Assembly (NCBI GenBank): GCA_948470475.1
Contig: OX419343.1
Location: forward strand, 17,630,147-17,694,146
DNA: 64,000 nucleotides
Origin: Galaxea fascicularis
Lineage: Eukaryota; Cnidaria; Anthozoa; Scleractinia; Euphylliidae
Direction: 5' to 3'
The notes beneath the pieces are model-generated. The model saw only the letters and a program-made list of their open reading frames with translations. It did no database searches and was not told where the DNA came from. A program made the translations under genes and the position numbers. Below are positions 38,301-44,084 of the stretch, piece after piece (positions within the stretch are counted from its first letter, which is position 1; each line of letters opens with the position of its first letter).

Positions 38301-40629
38301 GACAACTTTTAGGGATGACTGAAATTTTCTATAATTGTTTTTAGCCTCCCATAGGTAAAAACTTGACACATAATCTGCTGTATCTCTCTTGGGCAGAAAT
38401 TGGAAATGTGTCACTATAACATATTGACTACATCATTACAGCACATGTAAATCTCAAAGTCAGATCTCTGGGAAGTAGTTCCCGATAAACAAACTTACCA
38501 CATAAATAAAGCATTGAATTACCATAAGCAAATTACCAAAAATTTAGAAACCCTGTGCCCTGACCTCTAGTAAGTAACTACCCCTCATAAGCGACCACCT
38601 TGACTCGACATTTTCGATGGTTTGACTGTAGATATTAATAACCTTTGCACGGTAGTTTGTCTACTAATAACAACTTTCAATTTGTTTTGGAGAAGAAGTG
38701 CAAACTTGAACGCCTAAAACTAAGTTCTCCTTTATTGTCACATCTTCAGTTGAATGTTGTTCCCTTCTTTTACTCTTTTTTTATTTGGTATTAGGTCTTT
38801 TTTTCTAATTTTCAAATTAATGTCCACATTTTACCACTCTCTATCTAAAGCTTGGTTGTAAAACAAATGCAGTAAAATGTGTTCCTATTAATGAAACCAA
38901 TTGAAAGAAATACAAGTGGAGGAACAGAGAATTAACTCTGAAGTGTAAATTAAAGTGCTAATAGAAACCCATGAAAAACCCACTGGGCGTTAGCCCTAGT
39001 TAAGGGTATCAGGGAACCACACGAGGCAAAGAAAAATTCTTATGACCTCGGTGGGAATCGAACCCACGACCTCCAGATTAGATCTACCATTGCTCTGCCG
39101 ACTAAGCTACGAGGTCGGACAGAGAAAGTCGGGGACGATTAAGATGGTGAATCGCGGTGAAGAGAAAGTAAGGGTACATATATATGTTGTGCCGCGTAGC
39201 ACTGTAAACACATACAAGTATGTGTTTACAGTGCTACGCGGCACAACATATATATGTACCAATTGAAAGAAACTCATACAAACCATCCTTCCTCTATTTC
39301 TGCTAACTGTGACCCTGACTGTAAAAAAAGTTTCATCCATTTACCCTGATTTACATAGAGTTCTAAAGTGATGACGTCACAAAAATAAAATTTTTGAAAT
39401 TACGGGATATGACGCCATATTCTTATAGAGCATGCTAAAAGACGTCCTCATCCCAAAAATTAGCTCTGAATTGCAATTCCCAGTAGAGATAGCGATCAAA
39501 GTTTGATGGCATTCCATACAAACCCTTCAAAATTTGTTTCTGTTCCTTCAGTTTAGAACAGACTCAAAATTAGAGAGATTTATATGGGGCAGTATCAGAT
39601 TTCAATCCATCATATTTCAGCTGGGAATTACAATTAAGAGCTAAGTTTTGGCAAGGAACTTTTTTAAGGATACTCCATTCGAAAATGGCGCCCAATCCCA
39701 TAATTTCACAGATTTAATTTTTTGTGACGTCACACTTTAGAACTCTATACTCAGCGTCATGCAACGTGCCACGATCGAAAAAGCGTGAAATCGGATTACG
39801 TGAACATTCGTTGGTCAGGGTCCCCGAGGAGAAACTGCTTAGTCATAGTCAATCTTTGTTAAAACAACTTTGATGTAGTGTGTGTCAAAACTCGCAATCA
39901 GCTCTTAACAGAAAATTTCCACGCTAGCTCTTTTCAACAGCGTAAAAGAAACACCATTTAAGTAATAACCCCGTGGAACGAATTTTCATTAAAATCTTAC
40001 TCACAGCTTACAACCCGGGTAAATGTAAATGTAATTTGTTTACCCACGGAACACCAAAGAGCTCAAGAAAACTCGTTCTAAGATGTCCGTGCCTGCCAGA
40101 TCGAATTGGAAATTGGAAATGTTAGTTTTTGAGGAGAGGGGAAAACCGGAGTACCCGGAGAAAAACCTCTCAGAGCAGAAAAGAGAACCAACAACAAACT
40201 TATTCACTTACCATCAAATAATATCCGCTTGATTCTAGGCTCATCGTCTGTCTTTCCACAGCACAAACGCTTGCATATTGAAGCTCTCGGTTGAGGAACA
40301 AATACATTGATGTTTTTCCATGATAATGTCACCTTCTCCCTCAAATCGCCAACACTGGTCACGTTGGCTATTACACCGGTGCTTGCGTCCTCATACTTTG
40401 TGGGGAAAGCCAAACTTTTTCCACTGTCGACTAGAACAGGAACGACAGTCGCAGGTGCTGCAGGTGGATGGCTGTTGTTCATCGTTTCTTCGTGATCTAT
40501 GAGCGAAGGACGTCCCGAGTCTTCCATTTTCTTCTTGTCCGCGGCCGCTTCGAGATCTAGCTTCGGAGCGTCGTGGCTCACTGCACAAGAAATTTTATTT
40601 GGTCCCTTGTCACGAAGTAAACATTTCAT
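6620..40629 (-). CDS. white-like ABCG half-transporter, gene B, 19 coding exons
   Basis: Nineteen exons join without a phase conflict into 725 codons plus stop, a full length for ABCG half-transporters. By residue: leader 1-139; Walker [10 protein letters not shown] 154-162; Q-loop YVQQEDLF around Q200; signature ISGGE 262-266; Walker B LLFADE 282-287; D-loop SGLD 290-293; switch His319; [15 protein letters not shown] near 366-380; six-helix membrane domain from about 430 to the C-terminus. All catalytic motifs are intact. Family-typical blocks include ELPVFLREH and VLWRSW, closest in my judgement to insect White and its cnidarian relatives; ABCG1/4-type is the alternative. It should dimerise with itself or another ABCG. 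The exons are (high to low): 40629-40212, 37740-37692, 36582-36396, 35286-35215, 34543-34445, 30996-30830, 27350-27279, 20230-20128, 19974-19900, 18807-18767, 18162-18057, 17055-16924, 15577-15485, 14064-14007, 12950-12873, 11900-11795, 8873-8773, 7312-7194, 6721-6620. An alternative first exon may lie at 41149-41074. Confidence 0.93.
7194..7312 (-). CDS. gene B coding exon 18 (extracellular loop)
   Basis: 119 nt encoding the large extracellular loop between TM5 and TM6: [16 protein letters not shown], then [11 protein letters not shown] and KFLGFKE. Two cysteines could make the intraloop disulfide seen in ABCG structures. An NAT glycosylation site is present. Confidence 0.88.
7390..7640 (+). 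repeat. dispersed repeat fragment in gene B intron
   Basis: A stretch with the word CCAAATTCCAATTCGATC at 7548 recurs, nearly identical, at 17564, so both are copies of one interspersed family. No coding capacity is visible. Confidence 0.55.
7736..8130 (+). mobile_element. LINE 3' end fragment with (ATT)n tail
   Basis: The plus frame at 7736-7999 reads like the C-terminus of a CR1/L2-type non-LTR retrotransposon polymerase ([18 protein letters not shown]...F..NL..FLF). It is followed by a small hairpin AAGCGCTTTT...AAAAAGCGCT and an (ATT)n array from about 8064, the usual 3' tail of such elements. It is 5'-truncated, and so dead. Confidence 0.8.
8681..8727. repeat. (ATT)n microsatellite
   Basis: About 15 ATT/TTA units 46 bp downstream (in gene direction) of gene B exon 17. 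It may be the tail of another decayed retroelement. Confidence 0.85.
8773..8873 (-). CDS. gene B coding exon 17
   Basis: 101 nt encoding [20 protein letters not shown] and [29 protein letters not shown] is diagnostic for ABCG proteins. The acceptor at 8874-8875 is copied exactly 78 bp upstream by a tandem duplication, giving a possible longer exon (start 8951). Confidence 0.92.
8854..9012. repeat. 78-bp tandem duplication across a splice acceptor
   Basis: Two direct copies with period 78 (8854-8931 and 8932-9009) differing at about one base (near 8881/8959). The unit includes the acceptor of gene B exon 17 and its first codons (TVPVYF). 78 is a multiple of 3 and the copy is open in the coding frame. 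Confidence 0.92.
9214..9423. mobile_element. 210-bp MITE with 15-bp TIRs and 6-bp target duplication
   Basis: Termini GAGGGTCCCCTATAC and GTATAGGGGACCCTC are perfect inverted repeats. The flanking sequence is TACAAA on both sides (9208-9213 and 9424-9429). The interior repeats the words CGTGA/ACGTGATT many times. There is no ORF. Confidence 0.85.
9620..10135. repeat. dispersed repeat family R1 (GACGGCGACGGCAACG core)
   Basis: Shares blocks such as AAAATTTGGTTATTTCA, GAAATGCACCAAAATGTAAA and GACGACGGCGACGGCAACG with 11030-11520, 15360-15480, 44085-44290 and 62455-62745. The copies differ in orientation and extent. No coding capacity was seen. Confidence 0.7.
10405..10580. repeat. partial inverted-repeat element
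   Basis: Contains CATCCGGATATTTTTGAAAA followed by CGGAG repeats; a related block (CATCCGGATA..GTGTGGACCGGGCC) lies at 11757-11781. It looks like fragments of one nonautonomous element. Confidence 0.45.
10614..10668 (+). repeat. G-run tract
   Basis: Six or more runs of four to five G separated by A or CA, followed by a C-rich block, within a gene B intron. Simple low-complexity DNA that could form a G-quadruplex. Confidence 0.7.
11030..11520. repeat. dispersed repeat family R1, further copies
   Basis: Two adjacent partial copies of the family described at 9620-10135, one beginning GCTTAAGCAACGACGACGGC and one ending CGTTGCTTAAGCTCCCT, facing each other. Noncoding. Confidence 0.65.
11795..11900 (-). 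CDS. gene B coding exon 16 (TM5)
   Basis: 106 nt encoding [20 protein letters not shown] and [18 protein letters not shown]...P...FGGFFL is the strongly conserved fifth-helix block of the white family. The donor is GTAAGC. Confidence 0.93.
11945..12480. repeat. degenerate ATTACC/CATTGC microsatellite split by a MITE
   Basis: Low-complexity sequence made of ATTACC, CATTGC and CATCAT words runs from about 11945 to 12256. It is interrupted by the foldback element at 12257-12415 and resumes to about 12480. Long ORFs across it are composition artefacts. Confidence 0.7.
12257..12415. mobile_element. foldback MITE, copy 2 of family M1
   Basis: A shorter copy of the 1474-1693 element: left arm GGCTATTTCCGAATTACCTC, right arm GAGGTAATTCGGAAATGGCC, with the same internal words (GAGTTTAATTTGCGTGT, AAATTGATTTGCATATGAAA). 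Confidence 0.8.
12873..12950 (-). CDS. gene B coding exon 15 (TM4)
   Basis: 78 nt encoding [20 protein letters not shown] and NVAVSFG. The helix and the V(A/S).SFG ending match ABCG membrane domains. Phase 1 in and out. Confidence 0.88.
14007..14064 (-). CDS. gene B coding exon 14 (TM3)
   Basis: 58 nt encoding [19 protein letters not shown], a hydrophobic helix ending in the conserved I.YWM(I/V)G block. The donor is GTAAGT. Confidence 0.87.
14806..15104. mobile_element. TIR element containing a strong foldback
   Basis: Outer inverted words AGTGATACAATA (14806) and TATTGTATCAGT (15104) bracket an inner foldback at 14844-14960, whose arms contain GGTCCGTACTGTAAGTTACGG and its complement. Noncoding, in an intron of gene B. 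Confidence 0.65.
15360..15480. repeat. dispersed repeat family R1, partial copy
   Basis: Contains ACGTTCTCGAAAAACAC, AAGTCATTTCACGTTGTTGT and TCTTTGTCGTTGCC blocks shared with the other copies. It ends within about 5 bp of gene B exon 13 on its intron side. Confidence 0.6.
15485..15577 (-). CDS. gene B coding exon 13
   Basis: 93 nt in phase 0, encoding [20 protein letters not shown] and [26 protein letters not shown] is the conserved intracellular loop of the ABCG membrane domain that contacts the ATPase. Confidence 0.92.
16924..17055 (-). CDS. gene B coding exon 12 (TM1-TM2 region)
   Basis: 132 nt in phase 0, encoding [31 protein letters not shown] and onward to QGVLF. It contains the first hydrophobic helix and the polar IQNIGG turn conserved before the second helix. 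Confidence 0.92.
17101..17162. repeat. (CCTG)n-(ACTG)n microsatellite
   Basis: Eight CCTG/GCCT units are followed by six ACTG units with a sharp switch, about 45 bp upstream (in gene direction) of exon 12's acceptor. The tetranucleotide gives spurious Ser-Val-Gln/Gly-Arg-Gln repeats on translation. Confidence 0.9.
17182..17289. mobile_element. foldback element (GTTGTTCGAA family), copy 1
   Basis: Arms of about 37 bp: GGGCTGAGTTGTTCGAAGC.. and ..GAGCAACTCGGCCC. Each arm has the internal palindrome GGTTAGCGCTAACC. A related element is at 50114-50285. Confidence 0.7.
17377..17427. repeat. (ATTT)n microsatellite
   Basis: About 13 uninterrupted ATTT units in a gene B intron. Confidence 0.92.
18057..18162 (-). 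CDS. gene B coding exon 11 (connecting helix)
   Basis: 106 nt encoding [20 protein letters not shown] and onward to RIRLVQAI. The [12 protein letters not shown] pattern is the conserved amphipathic connecting helix leading into the first membrane helix of ABCG proteins. Confidence 0.9.
18290..18691. mobile_element. TIR element, 0.4 kb
   Basis: Inverted termini AAGGCTGCGTTCACACTTGG and its near-complement CCAAGTGTGAACACAGCCT. Flanks are TTAA on the left and CTAA on the right. GTGCCCGAG/CGGGCACC words recur internally. No ORF. Confidence 0.78.
18767..18807 (-). CDS. gene B coding exon 10 (linker)
   Basis: A 41-nt micro-exon encoding [13 protein letters not shown]. It was located because the acceptor, the GTAAGT donor and the phase bridge exons 9 and 11 exactly. 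Its sequence is not conserved enough for independent confirmation. Confidence 0.72.
19900..19974 (-). CDS. gene B coding exon 9 (linker)
   Basis: 75 nt in phase 0, encoding [20 protein letters not shown] and KSHDQ, the charged linker between the ATPase and membrane domains. The acceptor is GGAATAG and the donor GTGTGC. Confidence 0.82.
20128..20230 (-). CDS. gene B coding exon 8
   Basis: 103 nt encoding [20 protein letters not shown] and [20 protein letters not shown](F)V plus AIVPG is a hallmark of white-type ABCG proteins. It is separated from exon 7 by a 7-kb intron. Confidence 0.9.
20321..20480. repeat. partial MITE, family M3
   Basis: Begins ACTGTGCGAATCCGAAAACC and shares CACTTTGATTTGATTTTGAC and GTGCAGCAACCAATCAGA with the full copy at 36188-36386. 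The right end is missing or diverged. Confidence 0.7.
20581..20702 (+). repeat. dispersed repeat R2, plus-oriented copy
   Basis: Shares about 110 bp, in opposite orientation, with 26147-26260: for example CACGAAATCGACCTTACTTT against AAAGTAAAGTCGATTTCAC, and AACTCAGGTGATCAAC against GTTGATCACCTGAGTT. Confidence 0.75.
20945..21017. repeat. 36-bp tandem duplication
   Basis: ACAACTGAACTGTTTTAACA is repeated with a 36-bp period, two copies, with a one-base difference near the end. Confidence 0.88.
24833..25567. mobile_element. TIR element with reiterated GACTATAATGGGGT words
   Basis: Termini GGGTGTGCCGCTGG and CCAGCGGCACATACCC are inverted. Both ends carry repeated GTGACTA.AATGGGGT words (three near the left, four near the right) in opposite roles. 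The middle has no recognisable ORF. Confidence 0.7.
26147..26260 (-). repeat. dispersed repeat R2, minus-oriented copy
   Basis: Reverse-complement partner of 20581-20702 in the same intron, about 5.5 kb away. Confidence 0.75.
26884..26947. repeat. partial MITE, family M3 (right end)
   Basis: TTGAAACACAATAACATTCC and TATTTCTAGTGTTC are shared with the right part of the copy at 36188-36386. Confidence 0.7.
27279..27350 (-). CDS. gene B coding exon 7
   Basis: 72 nt encoding [14 protein letters not shown] and [10 protein letters not shown], the end of the ATPase core (LLxxGRxxYxG is conserved in ABCG proteins). The junction phase with exons 6 and 8 is exact. Confidence 0.9.
27880..28340. repeat. 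degenerate purine-rich flank of the minisatellite
   Basis: A/G-rich sequence with diverged versions of the 37-bp unit (AGACAGAAAAAGG, GAAATAGGGTG words at irregular spacing). The array decays gradually on this side. Confidence 0.75.
28340..30500. repeat. 37-bp minisatellite, about 58 units
   Basis: A direct tandem array in gene B intron 6. The unit reads, in two pieces, GGGAGAGAAATAGGGTGGG + AACAACGAGACAGAAGAT; successive CAGAAGAT words are 37 bp apart (e.g. 28381 and 28418). Variants are a few alternating purines (GATGGAAG, GATGGGAG, GATGGGGG; AACAACGAG or AACAACAAG). The minus strand has no stop codon in any frame. Because 37 leaves remainder 1 on division by 3, each frame cycles through all three readings, producing overlapping open frames of 910, 781 and 708 codons rich in [15 protein letters not shown] words. 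I do not regard these as genes. Confidence 0.95.
30502..30612 (+). mobile_element. LINE/SINE 3' tail inserted in the minisatellite
   Basis: About 110 bp of unrelated sequence ending in a GCGCATT...AATGCGCC hairpin and CTATTTATTATTATTATT splits the 37-bp array. The hairpin-plus-(ATT)n arrangement is the same as at 8003-8130. Confidence 0.72.
30613..30715. repeat. minisatellite continuation beyond the insertion
   Basis: Two to three further 37-bp-type units (AGAGAAATAGGATGGGAACA, GAGACAGAAGATGGG), followed by decayed purine-rich DNA up to gene B exon 6. Confidence 0.85.
30830..30996 (-). CDS. gene B coding exon 6 (Walker B, D-loop, H-loop)
   Basis: 167 nt. Carries Walker B LLFADE with the catalytic glutamate, D-loop [10 protein letters not shown], and the switch histidine in [10 protein letters not shown]. 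The downstream intron contains the 37-bp minisatellite. Confidence 0.93.
31111..31383. mobile_element. 270-bp MITE, family M4, copy 1
   Basis: Inverted ends GCTACAACGAGTTGCAAAAA and TTTTGCAACTGGTTGTAGC, and an inner inverted pair CCCTCCCCCTCTTATCAAAG / CTTTGAAAGGGGGAGAGG. A second copy is at 45294-45566. Confidence 0.82.
32326..32485. mobile_element. 160-bp foldback element
   Basis: A nearly continuous hairpin: GTAATCGC...CAATTAAGGATTAATTTCAC on the left, GTGAAATTAATCCTTAATTG...GCGATTAC on the right, with a central TCGCTTCGCGA turn. In gene B intron 5. Confidence 0.8.
32543..33207. mobile_element. TTAA-flanked element 1
   Basis: Inverted termini GGTGATTCCT and AGGAATCACC sit directly inside TTAA at 32539-32542 and 33208-33211. 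The word GGTGACCTAT occurs in two internal blocks (32699 and 33101). Noncoding; TTAA flanks suggest mobilisation by a piggyBac-like transposase. Confidence 0.65.
33212..33821. mobile_element. TTAA-flanked element 2
   Basis: Imperfect inverted termini GGTGGTTCGAAA and TTTTGAGCCTCC lie inside TTAA at 33208-33211 and 33822-33825. The left TTAA is shared with element 1. No ORF. Confidence 0.6.
34445..34543 (-). CDS. gene B coding exon 5 (ABC signature)
   Basis: 99 nt in phase 0. It contains [12 protein letters not shown] and the ABC signature GISGGEKKR, followed by LAFASE. The acceptor is TTTAG and the donor GTATGG. Confidence 0.92.
35215..35286 (-). CDS. gene B coding exon 4
   Basis: 72 nt, phase 0 at both ends, encoding [20 protein letters not shown] and VILE. 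This is the helical subdomain of the ATPase; RMDKH and the basic stretch are family-typical. Confidence 0.9.
35621..35876 (+). mobile_element. tRNA-derived SINE
   Basis: The head carries a polymerase III A box (TGGCACAGTCGG, 35631) and a B box (AGTTCGATCCCC, 35674) at tRNA spacing, followed by a nontRNA body and a short ACCTTT tail repeat. The cloverleaf is not good enough for a working tRNA. Confidence 0.8.
36188..36386. mobile_element. 200-bp MITE, family M3, full copy
   Basis: Inverted ends ACTGTGCAAATCCAAAAACC and a complement within AAGGTTTTCAGATTTTGACAG. Partial copies are at 20321-20480 and 26884-26947. Its edge lies about 10 bp from the splice donor of gene B exon 3. Confidence 0.78.
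36396..36582 (-). CDS. gene B coding exon 3 (Walker A to Q-loop)
   Basis: 187 nt, encoding [15 protein letters not shown] to EHLTFH, with Q-loop [13 protein letters not shown]. The donor is GTGAGT at 36395. A MITE begins within about 10 bp of this donor on the intron side (36188-36386). Confidence 0.92.
37692..37740 (-). CDS. gene B coding exon 2
   Basis: A 49-nt exon (acceptor CACAG, donor GTAATA) encoding [16 protein letters not shown]. The final AG joins T of the next exon to complete Walker A. It is the same size and phase as exon 2 of gene A. Confidence 0.88.
38174..38631. repeat. pogo/Tigger-like nonautonomous element
   Basis: Ends ACAGTAGAACCTG and TGGTTTGACTGTAG with internal AGTAACCACC/AAGCGACCACC words. 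CAGTnnAACC termini are typical of pogo/Tigger derivatives. The family assignment is from memory of that pattern. Confidence 0.5.
38911..39257 (-). mobile_element. SINE-like unit with tRNA head, bounded by 15-bp duplication
   Basis: ACCAATTGAAAGAAA occurs at 38896-38910 and 39258-39272, a perfect 15-bp target-site duplication. Between them on the minus strand are a long palindrome (39173-39260), a tRNA-like segment (39116-39044) and a noncoding body. Confidence 0.78.
39044..39116 (-). pseudogene. tRNA-like segment of the SINE
   Basis: 73 nt with a perfect 7-bp acceptor stem (GACCTCG/CGAGGTC), D-arm GCTTAGTCGGCAGAGC and T-arm GTGGGTTCGATTCCCAC. The anticodon arm is one base too long and does not pair, so this is not a functional tRNA gene. 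Confidence 0.72.
39173..39260. repeat. near-perfect 88-bp palindrome
   Basis: Two 43-nt arms separated by only AA at 39216-39217. Left arm starts GGTACATATATATGTTGTGC; right arm ends with its complement. I found no mismatch by eye. Confidence 0.9.
40212..40629 (-). CDS. gene B coding exon 1 (leader)
   Basis: Opens at the ATG at 40629 and ends in LFDG at a GTAAGT donor, 139 codons plus one base. If the upstream exon at 41149-41074 is used, the coding part begins at 40580 instead. The leader is polar, with runs of Ala/Lys/Pro, and lacks a signal peptide. Confidence 0.85.
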
Positions 40630-41073
40630 ATCACGCTGAACCCAATACAGTTAAATATTAACCTCAAGTGTTCGTCACCAATATAGATGTTTGCAGAACA
40701 CAAATCACGAGTACTTTTGTACACGAGTATTTCCGTAAAACAGCCAAAAGTTAAGCTTTAGCTAAATGTTATGTAAGTAAGAATCATCCTTCGATAATTG
40801 GACAAATGAAATATAAGCTTACAAACAAGAATCTCGAATAGACGATCTTAAAATATGTCAAAGAAGAAAACAACCAGCTGGTACGCTTAGAAAAGTTAAA
40901 TAAAAGTTCATGTAGATTGTTTAAAATGAAGAACAAATGATAGATGAGACCTATTCAATTAGTGACCGCATTGTTCAGAATTCGTTGCGCAGTCAATATT
41001 AGCAAAGCCTTTAATCCTCCGATGAAGGCCTCCAAAGAGAAAGAGGGCGTTTTCGTTGCCTTAAAATCTTTAC

Positions 41074-41149
41074 CTGGTTCACTTTTTCCTCCTGGCGTCC
41101 CGTTCACGTCGACTACCGTCCACATCTCTAAATTGACTGTGTCAGCCAT
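41074..41149 (-). CDS. possible alternative first coding exon of gene B
   Basis: An ATG at 41149 opens 25 codons (beginning MADTVNLEMWTVV) plus one base, then a GTAAAG donor. This phase fits exactly a good acceptor (TTCTTGTGCAG) at 40581 inside the ORF that starts at 40629, so the spliced frame continues into the same gene B leader. It would give a 734-residue protein with a different N-terminus. The match of donor, acceptor and phase is seen in the sequence; its use is an inference. Confidence 0.5.
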
Positions 41150-41646
41150 ATTTAACACACTGAAAAACAAATACACAAACTGCATGCGCAGATACAAGAA
41201 TTTGCATGCGCGAACAGGTTCCAAAAAAAAGGTAAATTGGACGTTTACTTTACACCCGCAGTTACATGCTGCAAACCACCTTTGCGTAAAATTGATGACT
41301 TTCTAGTAGAACCACACATGACAAAGACCTTTATTTCTTTAATGATGTTTCAAGTTTTAGTGCAACAGCCTCAAAAGTTTTGTTGACCAGGGAAAGTTTG
41401 GCCTAAAATGTTGATGTCTGTCTGAAACTGGCGGATAATTCCTAAATTTATTATCTGTATAACCATTCTACCTTTAGCTCCAAATCATTGACTGACAAGC
41501 CTGTGTTAAGTGTTTCTAGGCATTACGACTGGCTTTTTAAATCAGTTTGTTACATAAAAGTAGTTTTAATTCATTGGATTCGTCAGGCGTAAACTGAAAT
41601 TAATGTGAACTGACCCTTCACATGTAAAATTGATCATTCTTGTTTC

Positions 41647-41871
41647 GATGCTAATTTATCTTTGTCTCAACTGGTGAGATATGCTAGAATTTGCACGTCC
41701 AAGGTTGGCTTCATAAATAGACTCCGTGCACTTTCATTGCGTCTCAAACAACAAGGCTTTAAAACCAATCTACTTCGGAAATCATTTAATGAATTCTTCA
41801 GTCGCCATGGTGTTATCATCGAGAAGTATGATGCAACCCTGCATGAAATGAGATTAGCAATCCAGGCTTGA
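41647..41871 (+). pseudogene. C-terminal remnant of a retroelement-type protein
   Basis: An open frame ending in TGA encodes LSQLVRYARICTS...LKQQGF...LRKSFNEFFSRH. The pattern (Q)(L/M)VRYAR.C..., then K...QGF....L...F..F..RH recurs at the ends of reverse-transcriptase polyproteins in invertebrate genomes, as far as I recall. There is no upstream catalytic domain, so it is a fragment. The class (Penelope-like or other) is unsure. Confidence 0.4.
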
Positions 41872-42930
41872 ATTGAAGCATCGTATCCTTACATCACGCA
41901 TTTGCTGCTTTGATTTGTGTTTCGTTTGTGTCTTGGCACGCGTGTGCGCCGCGCACAATTTTATTTTGTGTGTGTGCATCATTTATCTATTTAATTTACG
42001 TGTGCATTTAGTTCGTTGAATAACGTCTTCATTTCACTTTGTGTTATTTTCCTTACTTATATGTGTGATGTATAAGCATAAATTAGGGCACGTGATAGAG
42101 AGCGAATTGTAGCGGCCATGGGCAGTGTTGTACTGTAGGTTGCAAGTTGCGTTATTAAAATGTTATAAATAGTAGATCGAGTACTGATCCACTAAAATAT
42201 GTGTTGCCCGTGACTGTGCTCACATAGTGGGTGGCTCCTCCTAAAATGTTCTGCAATTGGTATAGGATTTAATGGAGCCGAAACCAATTGAAGACTTACA
42301 TTTTGGCATCCTACTGATGAACAGTTGCGGCGCGTAGATATATATTTTGGCAACTAATACAATTTGCAGTCTGTCTACTTTTGATTTGTCTATAGATAAC
42401 AACTTCTACTCAGTCTTTTACAGCCACAATTTGCCATTAATTTGTCACCACCAGCTGAAATACCAAACAAACAACGAAAATGGCAACATTACCATGATGA
42501 AAAACATTCACAAGAATTTTTAAAAGGTATGAAACAATCAAACAATGGGACTTTTCGTTAAAAGAAGAGAACGGACTACTTGTGAACAATAATACGGTGT
42601 TATTTGCTACAGCTACGTGTCTGACATGTAACGAGGTCCACGTACAGGATAATTTTTTTAATTAAACATGCATTGCCTAAAAAAAAAACTAGTTGAGAAC
42701 TTAACGAAAATCAGTGAAAGTGCAAAAACCTAGCTCATTGTTTGGACTCCGCACACCTCGATCACAGATCACAAAGGAGATGCTTAGAGAACGCGTTAGC
42801 TGTTTTATTGTTTTATTGTGATTTATTCTCACAATTTATTATTTTTGCAATTTTCTTACGCGCTACTCTTCAATCCGAGCTAAAATAAAGTCATTGATTG
42901 TTTCCATGACATTTAATGTGTGGCCAGTTT

Positions 42931-43329
42931 AAGGCCCGATTCAGACGCCGTACTTTTTTGTGCCGAACCATGCTAATTCATGGAATAAAGTACATGAAAA
43001 GTTCGACGTCTGAATCAATTAGGCACGGCTATTTTAATTTGGAACGGCTCAGGCGTTCTTTCCGCCTGGCTTGGCTGGGAATCCAACTTTGGAACGGCTT
43101 TGATTAAGACGCCGAACTTTTCATGGGCCGAGCTTAATGCATAATGCATTATTATTAGGTATATATTTTGAAGACCACTGACAATATTGATTAGTTTCCT
43201 GCAATTGTATTAGAAACGGCTGTGGAACGGCTAATTAGGTTCGACGTCCGAATCATTTTGTTAATTTGGATCTGTCCAAATTTGATTTTAGTTCGGCTCA
43301 TGAAAAGTACGACGTCTGAACCGGACCTA
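42931..43329. mobile_element. TIR element, 0.4 kb
   Basis: Termini AAGGCCCGATTCAGACGCCG and GACGTCTGAACCGGACCT are inverted. The word AAAAGTTCGACGTCTGAATC and variants recur inside in both orientations. Noncoding. Confidence 0.78.
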
Positions 43330-43653
43330 AATCGCGTATAAACGATTGGCTGCGACAATTAATCCAACGTAGTAACGGTCAAGAATCTCAGAGTAATGCA
43401 TAGTGTACAGGTTTCTGTGACTTATGTTCCGCTAAATGAAGTAAAAGGAGACCTTTTCATTTTAGGTAATCATACATGTCCAATACACAAGAACTGAGTC
43501 GGGTCGCTCAACGTTCAAGTCGACCCGTCTACCGGAAGTTGGGTCGTGATCTGCGAAACGGAGGTGAAGTAGATTGCCGGAAGTGAAGATCGCACTAATC
43601 TTGCTCCTGAAATCTTGACGGATCGTGACGGATGGTGACTATTTAGCAGTCAG

Positions 43654-44080
43654 GTGGTGACAAACGGTGCCTCACCACAAGCTAGTCAAAGTAAAAACGA
43701 GCGCTGCGAAACAAGAACGAAGCAGTGTACGTATACCTCGTTCTTTAAGCCACTGATGAAGCGAAACAGGCACGCTGACGAACAAGCTGCGAAACAAGAA
43801 CGTTTCGCATCGGTGGTGACAAACGTTGCCTCAGCACAAAGTAGTCGAAATAAGTACATTGCGAAACTAGAATGACCACATGTATATACGTTGCTCTTAA
43901 AGCCATGAGGCGGAACGAGCGCGCTGAGAAACAAGAACGCTGCGTATTTACCTCGTTCTTTTTAGTCATGAAGCGCAACAAGCACGCTAAACGTGGTTCA
44001 TATTCTCGTTCTTTAAAACAAGGGCGGTATTAGACGGTGGTAGCAAACGTTGCTTCAGCACAAAGTAGTCGAAATAAGTG
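43654..44080. repeat. degenerate tandem repeat, about three units
   Basis: Blocks GGTGGTGACAAACG, CACAAAGTAGTCGAAATAAG and GCTGCGAAACAAGAACG recur irregularly (about 150-225 bp apart at 43662, 43811 and 44036). Confidence 0.6.
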
Positions 44081-44084
44081 CGCT

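Noticed and set aside
39044..39116. A functional tRNA gene on the minus strand
   Set aside because: Acceptor, D and T arms fit, but the anticodon arm is one base long and unpaired, and it is embedded in a unit with target duplications.
40955..41224. An independent 89-codon small gene upstream of gene B
   Set aside because: Only its middle part looks coding, and it ends at a donor in phase with gene B. An alternative first exon is the simpler reading.
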